Shown here piece after piece: positions 60,596 to 64,000 of a stretch of 64,000 nt of DNA. The stretch is from assembly GCF_009936235.1 (NCBI RefSeq), contig NZ_AP022314.1, positions 992,001-1,056,000 on the forward strand, given 5' to 3'. The stretch's first letter is position 1. Each line of letters opens with the position of its first letter. The DNA comes from Mycobacterium xenopi. GTDB taxonomy: Bacteria; Actinomycetota; Actinomycetes; Mycobacteriales; Mycobacteriaceae. Position numbers and translations under genes: made by a program. The notes beneath the pieces are model-generated. The model did no database searches and was not told the origin of the DNA. It saw nothing but the letters and a program-made list of their open reading frames with translations.

Positions 60596-61443
60596 TCGGC
60601 GCGACTGCGCTGGTGGTCGTCGCCGTCATCGCCGCCGTCGCCTACCTGGTCCTTGCGCCGCCGCGCGGCAATCAGTCGGCGGCGGGACAGACCGTGCTTC
60701 CGTTCAACGGCTTGAACTTTCGGCTCTCCCCGGGTGGGGTGGCGCTGGACAGCGCCGGCAGCGTGTACGTCACCAACCAGGGCATGTACGGCCGGGTAGT
60801 GAAGTTGCCGGCGGGCTCGAGCACACCGGCGGTATTGCCGTTCTCAGGTCTGTACGAACCGCAGGGCGTCGCGATCGACAGCACCGGCACGGTGTATGTG
60901 TCCGATTTCAACAACAGGGTGGTCAAGCTGCCGGCCGGATCGAACAACCAGACCGACCTGCCGATCGCCGGCCTCAACTACCCGGAGGGCGTGGCCGTGG
61001 ATACCGCCGGCAACGTGTACGTCGCCGACCGGGGCAACAACCGGGTGGTCAAGCTGGACGCCGGGTCCAACACCCAGAGCGATCTGCCGTTCACCGACCT
61101 CAACCACCCCGACGGCGTGGCGGTGGATACCGCCGGCAACGTCTACGTCACCGACACCGACAACAACCGGGTGCTGAAGCTCGAAGGCGGGTCCAACCAG
61201 GTTGTGCTTCCCTTCACCGGCGTCAGCGTGCCCTGGGGCGTAGGGGTAGACAAGGCCGGAAACGTGTATGCCACCGAGCACGACGACAGCAAGGTGGTGA
61301 AGTTGGCGGCCGGGACCAACACCACGACTGTGCTGCCGTTCACCGGCCTCAACACCCCACTGGGCGTCGTGGTGGACGACGGCGGCAACGTGTACGTCGC
61401 CGACCGGGGCAACAACAGGGTGGTGAAGTTACCGCCGACCTGA
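60463..61443 (+). CDS. pknD: PknD transmembrane and beta-propeller sensor part, out of frame with the kinase
   Basis: Transmembrane helix GILIGATALVVVAVIAAVAY (residues about 43-62), then six NHL repeats of the type PxGVAVDxAGNVYVxDxxNNRVVKL making a propeller in the cell envelope. Repaired with the kinase, the gene would span 59504-61443 (about 646 residues). Whether it is translated separately is unknown. Confidence 0.85.
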   Translation: MARPVPSGTAPGIPTGGWSPTPAPTNLPGWLHPQDSRQGRRGILIGATALVVVAVIAAVAYLVLAPPRGNQSAAGQTVLPFNGLNFRLSPGGVALDSAGSVYVTNQGMYGRVVKLPAGSSTPAVLPFSGLYEPQGVAIDSTGTVYVSDFNNRVVKLPAGSNNQTDLPIAGLNYPEGVAVDTAGNVYVADRGNNRVVKLDAGSNTQSDLPFTDLNHPDGVAVDTAGNVYVTDTDNNRVLKLEGGSNQVVLPFTGVSVPWGVGVDKAGNVYATEHDDSKVVKLAAGTNTTTVLPFTGLNTPLGVVVDDGGNVYVADRGNNRVVKLPPT

Positions 61444-62353
61444 CGGCGAGCTCACCGCGGCGGCTGGCAAATACCCGGATCGCCCCGGCGACCAGGTTGA
61501 CGACGGCGACTACGACGATGAGGGTCAGGGCGGCGCCCCAGACCCGCAGATGGCCGGCGTTTTCGGGGTTGTCGAGTTCGGTGTAGATCAACAGGGGCAA
61601 CGAGGCCATGTTGCCGTTGAAGATGTCGTAGTTGATCGAGCGGCTGTACCCGACGAGCACCAGCACCGGGGCGGTTTCGCCGATGATGCGCGCGATCGAC
61701 AAAAAGACTCCGGAGATGATGCCCGGCAGCGCGGTGGGGATGACGATACGCACGATCGTCTTCCATTTCGGAATCCCCAAGGCGTAACCGGCTTCTCGCA
61801 GCTCGTCGGGCACCAGCTTGAGCATCTCCTCGGTGGCGCGCACCACGATCGGCAACATCAGCAGCACCAATGCCAGCGACACCGCGAAGGCGCTCTGCTC
61901 GAATCCCAGGGTGGCGATCCACAAACTGAAGATGAACAACGCCGCCACGATCGAAGGCACCCCGGCGAGCACGTCGACCATGAACGTGGTCAACCGCGTC
62001 AGGCGATCGGGACCATATTCGGCCAGGTAAACCCCGACCATCAAGCCCAGCGGCACGGCGAGAATCGCGGCCACCGCGGCTTGCACTACCGTCCCGTAGA
62101 TCGCGTGGTACACCCCGCCGGCGAACTGCTCGGGCAACACACCTCGCAACGAGTGGGTCCACCAGCCGGCCCGGGTGACCGCATACCAGCCTCGCTTGAC
62201 GACCACCCAGAGCAACCACACCAGCGGCACCATCGCGATGAGGAACGAGGTGACGAATAGCGTTGTTGCGAAGGCATTTTTCAGTCGTCGCCCGATGCTG
62301 ATGCCGCGAAACACCGGCGCTTTGACCGGCTGGTCAAGCGCAACTGAACTCAT
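61349..62353 (-). CDS. pstA1: Phosphate ABC transporter permease PstA1, with a tail antisense to pknD
   Basis: 334 residues, six transmembrane helices (first at about 29-50). The EAA-type loop is DELREAGYALGIPKWKTIVR and the core is SIARIIGETAPVLVLVGY. It starts at ATG 62353, overlapping pstC2 as ATGA. Residues after VFASRRG (about 304) form a Cys/Arg-rich tail encoded opposite the pknD 3' end; the gene overlaps pknD convergently by 95 bp. PstA1 of M. tuberculosis is about 308 residues. Confidence 0.9.
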   Translation of the reverse strand: MSSVALDQPVKAPVFRGISIGRRLKNAFATTLFVTSFLIAMVPLVWLLWVVVKRGWYAVTRAGWWTHSLRGVLPEQFAGGVYHAIYGTVVQAAVAAILAVPLGLMVGVYLAEYGPDRLTRLTTFMVDVLAGVPSIVAALFIFSLWIATLGFEQSAFAVSLALVLLMLPIVVRATEEMLKLVPDELREAGYALGIPKWKTIVRIVIPTALPGIISGVFLSIARIIGETAPVLVLVGYSRSINYDIFNGNMASLPLLIYTELDNPENAGHLRVWGAALTLIVVVAVVNLVAGAIRVFASRRGELAVRSAVTSPPCCCPGRRRTRCRRRPPRRPVGC

Positions 62354-63345
62354 GCGTTGACCTTTCCGCCCGCGATCACGCGGGCACCGGCGTTGACGAT
62401 AAAGGTAAGCACGAACAGTGCAAATCCGGCTGAGATGTAGGCGCCCGTCGGCAACGGTTGACTGAATTCGGTGGCGGCAGAAGCGATCTTGGAGGCGAAA
62501 GTATACCCGCCATCGAACAGCGACCAACTTCCGCCGTGCACGGTCGAACGCAGGATGATCAGCACCGCCACGGTTTCGCCAAGGGCCCGGCCCAGACCCA
62601 GCATTGACGCTGCGACGACACCGCTGCGCCCGTACGGCAGCACGGTCATTCGCACCACTTCCCACTTCGTGGCGCCAAGCGCCTGCGCTGCCTCGATTTG
62701 GGTAATCGGGGTCTGCTGGAACACTTCCCGTGATACCGAAGTGATGATCGGCAAGATCATCACCGCAAGGACGATGCCGGCCGTGAAGATGCTCCCGCCA
62801 CCGGCCAGCGACACGTTGCCCTTTTTGAACAGGAACAACCACCCAAGTTCGCGATTAAGGAATGTCGCGACAGGCTGGAGTTGCGGCGCCAGCACGAAGA
62901 TCCCCCACAACCCGAAGATGATCGACGGCACCGCGGCCAGCAAATCAACCATTGCCCCAAGTGGACGCGAGAACCTCACCGGCACGTACTGGGCGAGGAA
63001 CACCGCGATCCCGATCGCCACCGGCATCGCCAGGGCCAACGCGAACACCGAACTCAACACCGTGACCATGAACAGGTCCCGGATGCCGAACGCCAGGTTG
63101 TCGGGATCGGTGGTATCGAATTTGGCACTAGTGAAGAAGTTGGCGTGGTTGGCGCGCAGTGACGGCACCGCGCGCAGCAATAGGAAGGTCGCGATCAACG
63201 CGATCGCGGCAACGATCGTCAAACCGGCCGCAACCGCCAACGACTTGAACAGCCGGTCTCCCCGCCGTGCTGCGCGCACATCAATCGCCGTCAGCGCCGT
63301 CGACCCCCCGGGGGTGGGCCGCCGGGCTAGCGATTCTTTGGCCAT
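62350..63345 (-). CDS. pstC2: Phosphate ABC transporter permease PstC2
   Basis: 331 residues with six helices (first at about 34-54, LAVAAGLTIVAAIALIATFLL). EAA-type loop IEAAQALGATKWEVVRMTVL and GLGRALGETVAVLIILRS. It pairs with PstA1 in the channel. Follows pstS3 by 12 bp. Confidence 0.9.
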   Translation of the reverse strand: MAKESLARRPTPGGSTALTAIDVRAARRGDRLFKSLAVAAGLTIVAAIALIATFLLLRAVPSLRANHANFFTSAKFDTTDPDNLAFGIRDLFMVTVLSSVFALALAMPVAIGIAVFLAQYVPVRFSRPLGAMVDLLAAVPSIIFGLWGIFVLAPQLQPVATFLNRELGWLFLFKKGNVSLAGGGSIFTAGIVLAVMILPIITSVSREVFQQTPITQIEAAQALGATKWEVVRMTVLPYGRSGVVAASMLGLGRALGETVAVLIILRSTVHGGSWSLFDGGYTFASKIASAATEFSQPLPTGAYISAGFALFVLTFIVNAGARVIAGGKVNA

Positions 63346-63357
63346 GACGGCCTCAGA

Positions 63358-64000
63358 TTACGAGATGGCGTTGATCGCGGTCGACAACCGTGGCTTGAAC
63401 CCATCCGGAATTGGGATATACCCGTTGTCCGCGAGGCCCGTCTGACCGGGGCCGATGGTAGCTTGCAGAAACGCCTTGACCGCGGTGCCGACGTCGGACT
63501 CCGGGTATTTGGAGCAAACGATCTCGTACGTCGCCAGCACGATCGGATAGGCACCGGCCTGGGTCGGCTTGTAGAACGACATCGTGTCAAGCACCAAGTC
63601 GTTGCCCTGCCCCTTGATCGTTGCCCCGGAGATTGTCTTGCCGACCGAGTCCGTGCTGATCGCGACCGGCTCCGGGCTCGCCGAGGTGACGATCTTGGCC
63701 ATGTTCAACTTTTGCGCTTGGGCGAACGACCACTCGTTGTAGGTAATTGCGCCCTCGGTTCTCTTCACCGCCGCGGATGTGCCGTCATTGCCCTTGGCAC
63801 CCTCCCCGACACCGCCGTTGAACGTCTTTCCCGAGCCTTTGCCCCAGGCACCATTGGATGCGGCATCGAGGTATTCCTGGAAGTTGGCGGTGGTGCCGGA
63901 CTGGTCGCTGCGGAACACGACATGGATCGGCTCAGCCGGCAAGGTGGCGTTGGCGTTGAGCGCCTTGATCGCGGGATCATCCCAGGTGGTGATGGCGCCG
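63358..64000 (-). CDS. pstS3: Phosphate-binding lipoprotein PstS3 (N-terminal part beyond the window)
   Basis: The C-terminal 213 residues are present: VFRSDQSGTTANFQEYLDAA, AITYNEWSFAQAQKLNMAK, DLVLDTMSFYKPTQAGAYP, ending RLSTAINAIS. Close to PstS2 at 58130 in the same order as Rv0928-Rv0932c. First gene of the pstS3-pstC2-pstA1 operon. Confidence 0.9.
   Translation of the reverse strand, partial: GAITTWDDPAIKALNANATLPAEPIHVVFRSDQSGTTANFQEYLDAASNGAWGKGSGKTFNGGVGEGAKGNDGTSAAVKRTEGAITYNEWSFAQAQKLNMAKIVTSASPEPVAISTDSVGKTISGATIKGQGNDLVLDTMSFYKPTQAGAYPIVLATYEIVCSKYPESDVGTAVKAFLQATIGPGQTGLADNGYIPIPDGFKPRLSTAINAIS

Noticed and set aside
1..64000. CRISPR arrays, tRNA or rRNA genes
   Set aside because: No regularly spaced repeats, cloverleaf or rRNA stretches were recognised.

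Overview
The window looks like chromosome from a slow-growing Mycobacterium. It is GC-rich with GTG/TTG starts and ATGA/GTGA gene overlaps, and it is dense in FadE, FadD, EchA, F420/LLM, P450, SDR and TetR genes. It has MbcTA-like and VapBC toxin-antitoxin pairs, and at the right end the phosphate locus pstS2-pknD-pstA1-pstC2-pstS3 in the M. tuberculosis order (Rv0932c-Rv0928) in the opposite orientation. The exact species cannot be told from sequence alone.

Layout. (1) 1-2.8 kb: a two-domain (tandem) TetR regulator running off the left edge, a coupled small protein, and a divergent amidohydrolase. (2) 2.9-20.7 kb: a catabolic island. All eight promoters found in it carry a 16-bp palindrome of the form TGRCAGTnnACTGYCA. 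It encodes a TetR protein, a PPDK-like phosphotransferase with a winged-helix partner, an APH-type kinase, an SDR, a dead P450, a thiolase-like/OB-fold pair, a fused FadE34-like dehydrogenase, a nitroreductase, an EthD-like protein, a DUF7064-like protein, a second phosphotransfer-domain protein, an F420-type LLM enzyme, an intact P450 and an AveC-like membrane protein. (3) 21.4-25.4 kb: two toxin-antitoxin pairs, a redoxin, a VanX-like dipeptidase and a methyltransferase relic. (4) 25.4-41.2 kb: an amidase, then a B12-dependent acyl-CoA mutase cluster (large and small subunits, MeaB-type GTPase, LLM, CoA-transferase, ferredoxin reductase, FadD, two FadE, EchA, two SDRs, thiolase, TetR). A second palindrome family, AGAGAATAnTATTCTCT-like, sits in two divergent promoters. 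(5) 41.4-43.9 kb: a membrane operon with orphan oxidase subunits III and IV. (6) 44.1-58.0 kb: an IclR-linked aromatic meta-cleavage island (KstD-like flavoproteins, MhpC-, MhpA- and MhpB-like, LLM plus FMN reductase, SDR, cyclase). Its ring-cleavage gene is split by an IS1380-like element with a clean 5-bp target duplication. (7) 58.1-64 kb: the Pst/PknD phosphate locus, with pknD frameshifted between kinase and sensor.

A recurring theme is gene decay: the P450, TetR and methyltransferase relics, the IS-split mhpB, a three-frame transposase, and one-base shifts in an LLM gene and pknD. The strongest candidate for an undescribed system is region 2. A shared operator appears to tie two unusual phosphohistidine-domain proteins and an APH-like kinase to oxidative and beta-oxidation enzymes, suggesting a pathway that activates a hydrophobic hydroxylated substrate by phosphorylation. 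The second candidate is region 4, a split carbon-skeleton mutase pathway whose active-site residues match methylmalonyl-CoA mutase.
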